A DNA stretch of 64,000 nucleotides, from positions 806,001-870,000 of the forward strand of contig NZ_CP128846.1 in NCBI RefSeq assembly GCF_030388665.1. The letters are read 5' to 3'. The notes beneath the pieces are model-generated. The model made no database searches and was not told the DNA's origin. It was given only the letters and a program-made list of their open reading frames with translations. Every line of letters begins with the position of its first letter. Position 1 is the stretch's first letter. Of this stretch, positions 36,076 to 44,830 are shown one piece after another. The translations under genes and the position numbers were made by a program. This stretch comes from Streptomyces flavofungini (GTDB lineage Bacteria; Actinomycetota; Actinomycetes; Streptomycetales; Streptomycetaceae).

Positions 36076-37481
36076 GCGGATCACCGAAGTACAGCAGCGT
36101 CCGCGTCGGCGCGCTGTACGCCCAGCGGGAGGCGGCCGAGCGCCGGCGCCGGGCCGAGGAGCGCCGGGCCAGGGAGCGCAAGCGGGCCGCTCAGCGGGCC
36201 CAGCTGGCGGCGCGCCGGGCTGACCTCGCGCGCAGGGATGCGGAGTTGGCGACCCGCAGGGAGGCCGAGCGCGAGGCCCGGCGCGCCGCTGCCCGAGCGG
36301 AGCAGAGCCGGGCCGACGAGCGCGGCCTCGACGGGGTGCGGCAGCTGGTCGAGGAGGCTCAGCGGTCCGGGGCGCGGGCCGATGCCGGTGCCCTGGAGGG
36401 GGAGTTGGCCGAGCTGCGGGGGCGGGTCGCCCGCGGTGAGCACCTGGGGGACGCGGTGGAGCGCCTGCGCGGCCGGGTCGTGAGCCTGCGCCCGGCAGCC
36501 ACCGGCGGCGCCGCGGACGACCCCGCCGCCGTACTCGCCGAGCTGGAGCGCGGGCTCGCAGCCACCGGCCCGGAGGGCGCCGCCCTCGACGCGGACGGGC
36601 ACAGGCGCTGCAGGGAGCTGCTGGACCAGTTGCGCGCGACCGCCGGGCCCGACCGGCGGGTCCGTTTCGACGCCCTGCTCGGCACGGTGGAGCACGCCCT
36701 CGCCCGGCACGCGGCGACGGTCGCGGAGTCCAGGTCGTCCGCCGAGCGCAACGCGCGGGCGGAGCGGGAGCGGGAGGCACGGCAACAGGAACAGGAGCGG
36801 GAGCGCGAGGCGGCGGAGCGGGAGCGCGAGGCGGCCGCCGCCGCGGCCCTGGAGCGGACCCTCGCCGAGGCCGCCGAGCGGCTCGACGTGGTGCGCTCCG
36901 CGGCCCAGGGCGTCCTGGAGACGGCCGCCGAGCTCGGCGACCCCGGCCTCGCCGACGAGATCGGGGACGCCCTGCGCGCCGCCGCCGGGGCGCTCACCGC
37001 GCGCTCGGCTGCCGAGGCCCTGACCGCTGTCGCCGCTCTGGAGGACCGGCTTCCGGACGCCGAGCGCCGCCTGGACGAGCTGGAGCTGGCTTACCAGCGC
37101 AGCCGGGACCTGGTGGCGGCGCTCCGCGACGCCATGACGGACGAGGGGTTCGCCTTCGAGGGCGGTGAGGACGAGGGCGGCAGCTTCCGGCTGCACTTCA
37201 CGCGGCCGACCGGGGCGACGTACGAGACGACGGTGGGCGTCGAGGACGACGGCACGCCCGTCCTCGTCTACCGCGTGCAGGGCGAGCCGGACGTGACGCT
37301 GCACGCCTCGCGGGACGAGGCGGTGTGCGACACCACCGAGGCGCTGCTGGAGCGGGTGCACGAGGCGCTGGGCGGCGACGACGGCTTCGTACCGGGCGAG
37401 ATCACCTGGGACGGCAAACCGCCGGGCCGGCGCGCCAAACCCCTGCCCCGGGGCGCCTCCTGGAGGTGGACGGCTCCGTGA
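36072..37481 (+). CDS. Coiled-coil protein, unknown function
   Basis: A 469-residue protein, almost wholly charged helix. Residues 15-90 (REAAERRRRAEERRAREKK-like) and 225-275 (REREARQQEQEREREAAERE) are long coiled coils rich in Arg, Glu and Ala. The last ~120 residues (LHFTRPTGATYETTVGVEDD, ITWDGKPPGRRAKPLPRG) are a small globular domain. It is a likely scaffold between the kinase/phosphatase part and the AAA+ ATPase. ATGA and GTGA overlaps on either side. Confidence 0.75.
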   Translation: MSGSPKYSSVRVGALYAQREAAERRRRAEERRARERKRAAQRAQLAARRADLARRDAELATRREAEREARRAAARAEQSRADERGLDGVRQLVEEAQRSGARADAGALEGELAELRGRVARGEHLGDAVERLRGRVVSLRPAATGGAADDPAAVLAELERGLAATGPEGAALDADGHRRCRELLDQLRATAGPDRRVRFDALLGTVEHALARHAATVAESRSSAERNARAEREREARQQEQEREREAAEREREAAAAAALERTLAEAAERLDVVRSAAQGVLETAAELGDPGLADEIGDALRAAAGALTARSAAEALTAVAALEDRLPDAERRLDELELAYQRSRDLVAALRDAMTDEGFAFEGGEDEGGSFRLHFTRPTGATYETTVGVEDDGTPVLVYRVQGEPDVTLHASRDEAVCDTTEALLERVHEALGGDDGFVPGEITWDGKPPGRRAKPLPRGASWRWTAP

Positions 37482-39532
37482 GCGCGCTCGACTTCACCAA
37501 AGACGGCAAGGACGGCAAGGACGACGAGGGCAACAAGGACCACAAGGATCACAAGGACTACAAGCACGACGGCGGTACGGGGCCCGTCACGGCCGACGGG
37601 ATGATGCCGTTGTGGGCGGTGTCGCTCGGCTGGGAGCTGCGGCGGGGCCGTCAGGTGGTCGTCAGCGGGCAGATCCGGGACCGCTGGTGGTTCGAGGACC
37701 GGCCCGCCTCCTTCCGGGAGTTGGTCGCCGGGGTCCTCGAGGCGCGCGGCGCCGACGTGGTGGGCTGGTGGGACCCGGTGGCCGGGCTCACCTTCCCGCT
37801 GCCGGGCCACGCGGAACGCTTCGCCCGGCTCACGGCGGGCCGGGCGGAGGGCGACCGGCCGCGAGCCGACCCGGGCGCACCCGAGGGCGACCGGCCGCGA
37901 GCCGACCCGGGCGCACCCGGGGACGACCGGCCGCGAGCCGACGCGCGCACCCGGCGCGGTCTCGAACGCCGCCGGGACCGGTCGAGCCTGCTCGCCCCGC
38001 GCCAGGGCGCACCGCCGCGCGCCTTCGACGACGCCGTCGCCGTCGCGCACCGGCTCGCCGCGTCCCCCGACGCGGCCACGGCCTTCGTCTTCCAGGACGT
38101 CGACCACCATCTTCCGCCCGGCCAGCCCGAGTCGAACCCCGGCTACCTCCGCCTCCGCGCCGCGATGACGGACGCCGTGCCCCCGCACGCCGCCCTGGCG
38201 GGACGGCGCCCGCACGCCCGCAACGCCGTCCTGTGCGCGGTCGGCGACGTCGGCAGGCTGCCCGGCTGGTTCCACCTGGAGGACCCCCGCATCGCCACCC
38301 TGCACGTCGGACCGCCGGATCCGAGTGAGCGGCGCCTGTGGCTGACGTGGCTGCGCGGCGACTTCAACGGCGCACCGGACGCCACCCGGCACGACCTGGA
38401 AGCCCTGGTCGGCGCGACCGACGGCATGCGCGGCTGGGACATCGACGCGCTCGCCCGGACGTCGTGGCTGCGCGCAGCCCCCCTCCAGAAACCGGACAAG
38501 CTCTTGGAACTGCACCGGCTCAACGTGAGCGTCGACCCCTGGACCCAGCTCGACCGGGACACCGTCGCCCGGGCGGCGGACGTCCTCGGCGAACGGGTGG
38601 TCGGCCAGTCCAAGGCCGTCGACGCGGTGGCCGCCGCGCTCCGATCCGCCTACGTGGGCGTCGACTTCGGCGGCTCCGGCACCGCCCGCCCCCGGGGCGC
38701 CTTCTTCTTCGTCGGCCCGACCGGCGTGGGCAAGACCGAACTCGCCAAGGCCGTCGCCGAGTTGATGTTCGGCGACCAGAGCGCGTACGCCCGCTTCGAC
38801 ATGAGCGAGTACCAGCAGGAGCACGCGGCCGAGCGGCTCGCGGGCGCGCCGCCCGGCTACATCGGCCACGAGCAGGGCGGCGAGCTGACGCGCCGCGTCC
38901 AGGAACGGCCGTTCAGCGTCCTGCTCTTCGACGAGATCGAGAAGGCCCACCCGCGGGTCCTCGACAAGTTCCTGCAGATCCTGGAGGACGGCCGCCTCAC
39001 CGACGGCCGCGGCCAGACCGCGTACTTCTCCCAGTGCCTGATCATCTTCACCTCCAACACGGGCGCGGACGCGGTCCAGGACCTGCTGGCCGACCGCGAC
39101 CAGGACGTGCCGTACGCGGCTCTGGAGGCGCACTTCACGCGGGCCGTGGAGGAGAAGTTCCGGACGATCGGACGACCGGAGATCTACGGCCGCCTCAAGC
39201 CGGGCGTGGTCGTCTTCGACATGCTGCGCCGCGAGCACATCGTGCGGATCGCCGACCGGCTCCTCGGCCAGCTCACCGAGTCGGTCCGCGAACGCCACCA
39301 GGTCGAGCTCGTCCCCGACCCGGACAGCCTGCACCCCTGGATCACCGAGCGGATGAGCGACCCGGAGCACCAGGCGTACGGCGGCCGTCAGATCCGCAAC
39401 GAACTGGAGCGGCTGCGGGCGGCCGTGGTCACGCACTTCCTGGCCCACCGCCCGGCCACGGGCAGCCGGATCCGACTCGGCGTCGGCGCCGACGGCACGC
39501 CCTGGGTCAGGGACGCGAACGGAAAGGACTGA
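37478..39532 (+). CDS. AAA+ ATPase, Clp/Hsp100 C-terminal type
   Basis: A 684-residue protein. A Lys/Asp/His-rich leader (residues 6-30) and a ~350-residue N-terminal region of unknown fold precede one AAA+ module: Walker A FVGPTGVGKTELAKAVAE (about 411-428), RFDMSEYQQEHAAERLAGAPPGYIG, Walker B VLLFDEIEKAHP (about 480-491), sensor IIFTSNTGAD, and a ClpB-like D2 small domain ending AYGGRQIRNELE. Only one ATPase domain is present instead of the two of ClpB. It probably unfolds or remodels a partner, perhaps with the Hsp70-like protein next door. Confidence 0.88.
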   Translation: MSALDFTKDGKDGKDDEGNKDHKDHKDYKHDGGTGPVTADGMMPLWAVSLGWELRRGRQVVVSGQIRDRWWFEDRPASFRELVAGVLEARGADVVGWWDPVAGLTFPLPGHAERFARLTAGRAEGDRPRADPGAPEGDRPRADPGAPGDDRPRADARTRRGLERRRDRSSLLAPRQGAPPRAFDDAVAVAHRLAASPDAATAFVFQDVDHHLPPGQPESNPGYLRLRAAMTDAVPPHAALAGRRPHARNAVLCAVGDVGRLPGWFHLEDPRIATLHVGPPDPSERRLWLTWLRGDFNGAPDATRHDLEALVGATDGMRGWDIDALARTSWLRAAPLQKPDKLLELHRLNVSVDPWTQLDRDTVARAADVLGERVVGQSKAVDAVAAALRSAYVGVDFGGSGTARPRGAFFFVGPTGVGKTELAKAVAELMFGDQSAYARFDMSEYQQEHAAERLAGAPPGYIGHEQGGELTRRVQERPFSVLLFDEIEKAHPRVLDKFLQILEDGRLTDGRGQTAYFSQCLIIFTSNTGADAVQDLLADRDQDVPYAALEAHFTRAVEEKFRTIGRPEIYGRLKPGVVVFDMLRREHIVRIADRLLGQLTESVRERHQVELVPDPDSLHPWITERMSDPEHQAYGGRQIRNELERLRAAVVTHFLAHRPATGSRIRLGVGADGTPWVRDANGKD
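37497..37569 (+). repeat. Lys/Asp-coding repeat at the ATPase N-terminus
   Basis: Imperfect tandem AAGGAC-containing units encode the low-complexity leader KDGKDGKDDEG and KDHKDHKDYK. Confidence 0.75.
37847..37950 (+). repeat. 36-bp in-frame tandem repeat in the ATPase gene
   Basis: Two full units at 37847-37882 and 37883-37918 each encode EGDRPRADPGAP; a third, diverged unit follows. They form a linker in the N-terminal region. Confidence 0.85.
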
Positions 39533-39536
39533 TCAC

Positions 39537-41201
39537 ATGCTGGGCATCGCCATCGGCCACCGCGTGGCCCGCGTGGGCAGACTCGGCCCAACGGGCCGCC
39601 CCACCCTGACGGAGACGGACCTGGCCGGAACGGACGCGGTCGCCGACCCCGCCGCCGCGCTGGCCGTGCTCGGCGCCGGGGCCACCGACGAGGAGGCGGT
39701 CCTCGCCCTGCCCGCGTCCGCGGACCGCCGGGCGGAGGCACGGCTGCGGCGCGCCGCCGAGGACGTCGGTCTGCGCGTCGGCAGGATCGTCCCGGAGCCG
39801 GTCGCGGCGGCGCTGCACTACGGCGCGATAGCCGAGGGCGTGCACCGCACGGTCCTGGTGGTCGACCAGACGGCGGCCGGGGTGGACCTCACGGTCCTCG
39901 CCATCACCCCGGACCTCACGGTGCGCGTCGTCAGGACGCGCACGGAACGACTGGCCCACGACCACGCGCTGGCGGCGCTGGCCCAGGAGCTGGCGGACCC
40001 GGCCCCGGACGCCGTGCTGCTCTCCGGCGACCTGTACACCACGCCCGCCCGCCGCGCGGACATCGAGAGCCTCCCCGAGGCCCAGGGCCTTACGGTCCGC
40101 TGCACGACCCCCGAAGTGGCCGTCGTACACGGCCTGTTGCTCCTGGAGGACTTCGGCCTCCTGCGCGTGGCCACCGACCCCGCCCCGACGAGCACCGCCT
40201 TCCCCCCTCCCCCGCAGGACCCGGAACCGGGTGCCTGGCCCACGACGGCGGAGGACCCCGAACCGAAGCCCGCCCTGAAGGAGCACGAGGCACACCAGCA
40301 CCAGCCCCCGGGCCCCCGCCCCGAACCACCAACGGAAACCACCCCACAGGGCCGCGGGGAACCGCGCGACCACCCCTCGCCATCCCGCCCCGAACCACCG
40401 ACCGAAACCGCCCCGCAGGGCCGCGGGGAACCGCACGACCAACCCCCACCGCCCCGCGGTCAACCGCCGACCGAGACCACCCCCGAACCGGCCCCCGCCC
40501 CGCCCCCGGAAGCCGAAAGCGCACCCCCACCGCACCCCCACCCGTCGCCCGAGGCGCCCCGCCCGCTCCGTTCCGTCCCCGTGGCCCAGCTCCAGGCCAT
40601 CCGCCGCGACGACCACCTCCTCGTCCTCTGGGCCTGGCCCGAAACCGCCCTGACCGCCCGGGTCCGCTGGCGCCGCGAGGACGTGACGGCGGGCGGCGAA
40701 GGCCCCCGTGAGGGCGACATCCGCTGTCAGCGCCGGGTCTACGAACACGACGGCGGCCTGGACCTCCGCCTGGGCCGCGGCGCCGTCACCCTGACCGTCG
40801 AGGCCCTCGTCCCCGACTCCGCCGTCGACACCGAGGGCGCCGCCTCCCTGCGCATCCCGGCGGAGCCACCCCTCGTCGAGTACGAGCCGACCGTGCGCCG
40901 CCGCCTCAACGGCACCCGCGCCGCGACGGTCACCTTCACCACCCGCACCGGCTGTGAACTGCCCGCGGTCCGGGTCGTCCACGGACTCGGCCGCTACCGC
41001 CCCACCAGCACGGCCGAGGGTGTCGTCCTGCACGAGGTGCCCGCGCAGCGCCTGCACGCCGGGGCGCCGCTCGTCGTGAAGTTCCCCTTCCCCGGCACCC
41101 GGGGCCCGTCCTGGCTCGTCTGCTTCCCGGCGGCCGCCCCCGGCTCCGACACCGACATCGACCTGCGCCCCACGGCGCTGCACCGGCTGCGAGTGACCTG
41201 A
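39537..41201 (+). CDS. Hsp70-like actin-fold protein with long Pro-rich linker
   Basis: A 554-residue protein. The first ~220 residues are an incomplete Hsp70/actin-type nucleotide-binding domain (MLGIAIGHRVARV, IVPEPVAAALHYG matching the Hsp70 signature, TVLVVDQTAAGVDLTVL, AVLLSGDLY). A Pro/Glu-rich linker follows (about 225-350, with a 23-residue repeat), then a ~200-residue beta-rich C-terminal domain (LLVLWAWPETALTARVRW, LTVEALVPDSAV) resembling fibronectin-type folds. Substrate-binding and lid domains of true Hsp70 are absent. It starts 5 bp after the AAA+ stop and abuts the GTPase gene. Confidence 0.75.
   Translation: MLGIAIGHRVARVGRLGPTGRPTLTETDLAGTDAVADPAAALAVLGAGATDEEAVLALPASADRRAEARLRRAAEDVGLRVGRIVPEPVAAALHYGAIAEGVHRTVLVVDQTAAGVDLTVLAITPDLTVRVVRTRTERLAHDHALAALAQELADPAPDAVLLSGDLYTTPARRADIESLPEAQGLTVRCTTPEVAVVHGLLLLEDFGLLRVATDPAPTSTAFPPPPQDPEPGAWPTTAEDPEPKPALKEHEAHQHQPPGPRPEPPTETTPQGRGEPRDHPSPSRPEPPTETAPQGRGEPHDQPPPPRGQPPTETTPEPAPAPPPEAESAPPPHPHPSPEAPRPLRSVPVAQLQAIRRDDHLLVLWAWPETALTARVRWRREDVTAGGEGPREGDIRCQRRVYEHDGGLDLRLGRGAVTLTVEALVPDSAVDTEGAASLRIPAEPPLVEYEPTVRRRLNGTRAATVTFTTRTGCELPAVRVVHGLGRYRPTSTAEGVVLHEVPAQRLHAGAPLVVKFPFPGTRGPSWLVCFPAAAPGSDTDIDLRPTALHRLRVT
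40317..40490 (+). repeat. 69-bp in-frame repeat, similar to a dispersed Streptomyces repeat
   Basis: Units at 40317-40385 and 40386-40454 (each 23 codons, RPEPPTETxPQGRGEPxDxP) plus a partial third. The core AGGGCCGCGGGGAACCGCG resembles, from memory, the intergenic repeat CGCGGGGAACTGCGCGACC found in many Streptomyces genomes. Confidence 0.75.
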
Positions 41202-42389
41202 ATGGCCAGACGACTCACCTGCCCCTACTGCTACGAGACCTTCGCCTCGCGGGAGATCCGCTTCCGCTGCAACACCCGGCTCAGCCGCACCCGCAAGAAG
41301 TGCGATCGGCGCCGCGACCCGGTGCTCGACGAACGCTTCGGCAGACGCCCGAGCCACGACGTGGGCCCGGACTTCACCGCCGACGGCCGCAAGTCGACGG
41401 CGGTGTGCCCGGACTGCGACGGCGTGACGAACAACCGCGTCTGCCCGGTCTGCCACGTGGAACTGCCGGTGCAGTTCGGGATGGTGGAGAACCGGATGAT
41501 CGCGATGGTGGGCGCGCGTTCCTCCGGCAAGACGATCTACATGACCGTGCTCCTGCACGAGATGCGCCACCAGGTCGGTGAGGCCTACGGGGCCTCGCTG
41601 ATGGGCCTGGACGACACGACCATGCGCCGCTACAGCTCGGAGTACGAGAACCGGCTCTACCGCGACCGGCAGATGTTCCCGCCGACCCAGACCGCGACGA
41701 CCAACGCCAACCGCGTGGACCCGCTGGTGTTCAGGTTCGGCCTGCGCCGCAGGGTGCTGTTCCGCGAGCGGCCGCAGCACAGCGTCCTGTCGTTCTTCGA
41801 CACGGCGGGCGAGGACTTCAACAGCCGCGAGAGCGTGGAGCTCAACACCCGCTATCTGACGAACGCGGACGGCATCATCCTGCTGCTCGACCCGCTGCAG
41901 ATGCCGGGCGCCCGGGACAACGCGGCGCCCGGCACGGCCCTGCCCGGCACCGACGGCATCGATCCGCCGATCAACGTGCTGAGCCGGGTGAGCGGCATGC
42001 TGCTCGCCGCGCGGGGCGGCAGGGCGGCGAAGGTCGACACCCCCATCGCGGTGGTCTTCTCCAAGATGGACGCCTTCTGGCACCTGATGGACAAGGGCAG
42101 CCCGCTGCGGTCGCACGCGCCCGCGCGCGGCCGCTTCGACGTCGGCGACAGCCTCAGCGTGCACGAAGAGGTGCGCCAGCTGCTCAAGGAGTGGGACGGC
42201 GTTCCCATCGACCAGTCCCTGGAGAACACCTTCGCCCGCTACCGCTACTTCGGTGTCTCCGCGCTCGGCCGCAGCGCCACGCCCGAAGCCCGGGTCGCGG
42301 CCACCGGCATCCAGCCCTACCGGGTCGCGGACCCGCTGCTGTGGCTCCTGAGCGAGTTCGGGTCGGTGCCGAGGGCGGGCCGCGGATGA
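41202..42389 (+). CDS. Zinc-ribbon TRAFAC-like GTPase (soluble)
   Basis: A 395-residue protein. Two cysteine pairs, CPYC near residue 7 and CPDC/CPVC at 69-84, suggest zinc ribbons before the nucleotide-binding domain. Walker A is GARSSGKT (104-111), the G3 motif is DTAGED (200-205), and a G4-like SKMD lies at 287-290. The order fits the TRAFAC-type GTPases that accompany GAP1 proteins. The gene begins immediately after the Hsp70-like gene and overlaps the GAP1 gene by 4 bp. Confidence 0.85.
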   Translation: MARRLTCPYCYETFASREIRFRCNTRLSRTRKKCDRRRDPVLDERFGRRPSHDVGPDFTADGRKSTAVCPDCDGVTNNRVCPVCHVELPVQFGMVENRMIAMVGARSSGKTIYMTVLLHEMRHQVGEAYGASLMGLDDTTMRRYSSEYENRLYRDRQMFPPTQTATTNANRVDPLVFRFGLRRRVLFRERPQHSVLSFFDTAGEDFNSRESVELNTRYLTNADGIILLLDPLQMPGARDNAAPGTALPGTDGIDPPINVLSRVSGMLLAARGGRAAKVDTPIAVVFSKMDAFWHLMDKGSPLRSHAPARGRFDVGDSLSVHEEVRQLLKEWDGVPIDQSLENTFARYRYFGVSALGRSATPEARVAATGIQPYRVADPLLWLLSEFGSVPRAGRG

Positions 42390-44830
42390 GCGGCTTCCAG
42401 CAGCTCTACTACACCTCGTGCGAGCACGGGCTCAGCGGTTCGTCCGGCTTCCAGTTCAACGCGGTCAGCGAGCGGGTCTCGGCCGAGACCCGGCACCGGG
42501 TGGAGGGCCTCGCCGGGTACGAACCGCCGCGCTCCCTGCTGGAGTCGGACGCCCCGGAGCTGCTCGCCCGCTGCCCGGTGAACCTGTGCCACACCCGGGA
42601 CCGCCGGGGCGGCGCCACCACGCTGTGCGTGCGCTACGTCGGCCGGGACTCGGCACGGCGCTTCGGCAACTACTTCGCCCACGCCCTGCACGCCGAGGGC
42701 GCGGGCGCGCGGGACGGCGGCGGGCCGCTCGCCATCGAGCTGTGGGAATCACCGGTGTGGACGACCAGCGTCGTCGACACGACCGAGCTCCCCGAGCTGC
42801 CCGCGCCCCTGCCCCGCGGCCCGCTGTCCCCGCGCGCGGTGCACGCGTTCCTGCGCGCGCACCCGGGGGCGGAGCAGCTCCCCGCCCTGCTCGCGGCGGT
42901 GTTCGCGGCGCTCGCGGAGGACGGCTCGGTCGTCGTGATCGACGAGACGACGGACCGGATCGCGCACTGGTTCGCGGCCGTCTCCTACCTCCTGCCGCCC
43001 CCGCTCGCCCGCGGCCTGACCTTCGCCACCTACCTCCTGCGGCCCGCCCGCAGCCGGCTGCACCTGATCGGCACGGTGCCCGAGGCGCACCCCGAATTCG
43101 GCCCCGACGACGAGGAGTCGTACACCGTCTTCGACTTCCGCGCGGGCCGCTTCCCCGACGTGGTGCCCACCCACCACCTGATCCGGCTGCTCACCCGGAT
43201 CGGCGTCGGCTCGGTCCGCTCGGTGTGGTCCTGGACGGCCGAGTACACGCACGGCCAGGAACGGGCGCTCGGCGACTGGCACGCCCCGGTGGCGGCGGCC
43301 GCGGCGGCGGGCGGCATCGAGCTGACCGACGCCGACGTCCGCGCGGTGATCGACTGGCTGCCCGACGCCGGACATCTCGGGCCGCGCCGGGCGGCGGTGG
43401 CGGCGGACATCCACCACCGGCACCGGGACCTGGACGACGACCAGCTCGCGCGCCTGAGCGCGGCCGCCGGCGCGGGCGGCGACGCCGCGCTGCACCAGGA
43501 GCTCGAGGGCAAGCTCCACCAGTCCCGGATCCGGGCGTACATGACCGGCGTGGAGAACGCGCCGGGCCCGGTGCCGATCACCCCTCCCGCCGAGCGGCGG
43601 CGGGCCACGGCCCTGTGGCAGCGGCTGCTCGACGAGGCCACCACGAGCCGGCAGCGGGTACGGCTGCTGCTGTGGGCGGTGGGCGCGCGGCTCGACCCGG
43701 CACCGGAGCTGCTCGCGGCCCAGAGCCTGGACCTGGCCCACGCCCTGCTCGGCCACGGTGACGCGGGGGCCGGACTGCGCGAGGAGGTCGCCCGGCTCGT
43801 GAACGCCCTGCCGGAGTTCAGGGGCGCGCTGACCACGGCGGTGCGGGAGGTCCTGGAGGAGCGGGGCGGTCAGGAGCAGTTGTTCACCCTGTTCCCCGCC
43901 AACCTGCTCACCGAGCGCGACCTCGGCGGGCACGAGCGGCTCCTCGAGCACTACTGGGTGGCACAGGCGGAGCGGCAGCCCGCCCGCACGATCGAGCTGC
44001 TCTTCCAGATCCTGGCGGGGCGGGGCCAGGCGGCGCCGGACGCGGCGCTCCTGCGGGGGTTGTGGCGGCAGTCGTCGCCGACCTGGACGCACGAGGAGGC
44101 CACCGAGATCGCCCGCAGGCTGCCGTCGGACGAGCCGGTGACCGAGGCGGTCGGCGAGTGGTTCGACCGCGCCGTGAAGCAGAGGATCCGCGACGAGCGG
44201 GACCTGCGGGCCTGCCTGGTGCTGTGCGACACGCTGTCCGCGCCCGGTCGCTACGCCTGGCTGCGGCCGGTCACCCAGGAGTGCGTGCGGGTCACCCTCC
44301 AGTTGGACGCGACGTTGCACGAGGCCGCCGAGGCCACCGCGCTCGCCCGCGCGTTCCGGATCCCGCAGATCGACGTCTGGGCGGCGCCCCTGGCCCTGAA
44401 GCGCCACCGGCTCGTCCCCGCCATGCTGCGCCTGCCCGCCGACCCGGCGCGGCTGCGCACCGACATCAGGGAGTTCGGCTTCACCCTGGCCGACGGCTAT
44501 CTGCGGGCCGTGCAGCGGGCCGTGGAGTCCTCGGGCCGCCCCGACGAGGTGCTGTTCAGCCATGTCACCGGGGTGGTCTCGATGAACGACGAACGGGTGG
44601 GACTGCCGCACGCGCAGCGGGAGGTCGTCCGCGCGCTGCGCCACCACATCGCCCTGCACTGGCCGGCCGCCGAGCTGGAGCGCCTGGCTCGCGCGCTCCG
44701 CCCCTACGACAGCCGGCTCGCCGACACCTATCGGGAGTACGCCGAGCACCGCCTGGGCCGGGTGAGGAAGTGGGGCCGCAGGCTCACCCAGCGGCGGTCC
44801 TCGCAGGCCCCCCGACCGGAAGAGGGGTGA
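42386..44830 (+). CDS. GTPase-associated protein 1 (GAP1-type)
   Basis: An 814-residue protein. The N-terminal signature QQLYYTSCEHGLSGSSGFQFNAVSERV matches what I recall of GAP1-N2 (GTPase-associated protein 1, N-terminal type 2); FGNYFAHALHAEG and PLARGLTFATYL follow, as in its middle domain. The remaining ~500 residues are long helices (RARRVRLLLWAVGARLDP-like repeats, ERLLEHYWVAQAERQPARTI). In conflict systems such proteins sit next to the GTPases and likely relay their nucleotide state. It lies between the soluble and the membrane GTPase with 4-bp overlaps at both ends. Confidence 0.8.
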   Translation: MSGFQQLYYTSCEHGLSGSSGFQFNAVSERVSAETRHRVEGLAGYEPPRSLLESDAPELLARCPVNLCHTRDRRGGATTLCVRYVGRDSARRFGNYFAHALHAEGAGARDGGGPLAIELWESPVWTTSVVDTTELPELPAPLPRGPLSPRAVHAFLRAHPGAEQLPALLAAVFAALAEDGSVVVIDETTDRIAHWFAAVSYLLPPPLARGLTFATYLLRPARSRLHLIGTVPEAHPEFGPDDEESYTVFDFRAGRFPDVVPTHHLIRLLTRIGVGSVRSVWSWTAEYTHGQERALGDWHAPVAAAAAAGGIELTDADVRAVIDWLPDAGHLGPRRAAVAADIHHRHRDLDDDQLARLSAAAGAGGDAALHQELEGKLHQSRIRAYMTGVENAPGPVPITPPAERRRATALWQRLLDEATTSRQRVRLLLWAVGARLDPAPELLAAQSLDLAHALLGHGDAGAGLREEVARLVNALPEFRGALTTAVREVLEERGGQEQLFTLFPANLLTERDLGGHERLLEHYWVAQAERQPARTIELLFQILAGRGQAAPDAALLRGLWRQSSPTWTHEEATEIARRLPSDEPVTEAVGEWFDRAVKQRIRDERDLRACLVLCDTLSAPGRYAWLRPVTQECVRVTLQLDATLHEAAEATALARAFRIPQIDVWAAPLALKRHRLVPAMLRLPADPARLRTDIREFGFTLADGYLRAVQRAVESSGRPDEVLFSHVTGVVSMNDERVGLPHAQREVVRALRHHIALHWPAAELERLARALRPYDSRLADTYREYAEHRLGRVRKWGRRLTQRRSSQAPRPEEG

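Noticed and set aside
37497..37569. A DYKHDG-like stretch resembling an epitope tag
   Set aside because: It lies inside a natural Lys/Asp/His repeat with native codons and no vector sequence; it is low complexity, not an engineered tag.
37268..39448. A 726-codon antisense open frame over the AAA+ gene
   Set aside because: The plus strand has Walker A and B motifs in order; the antisense product has none.
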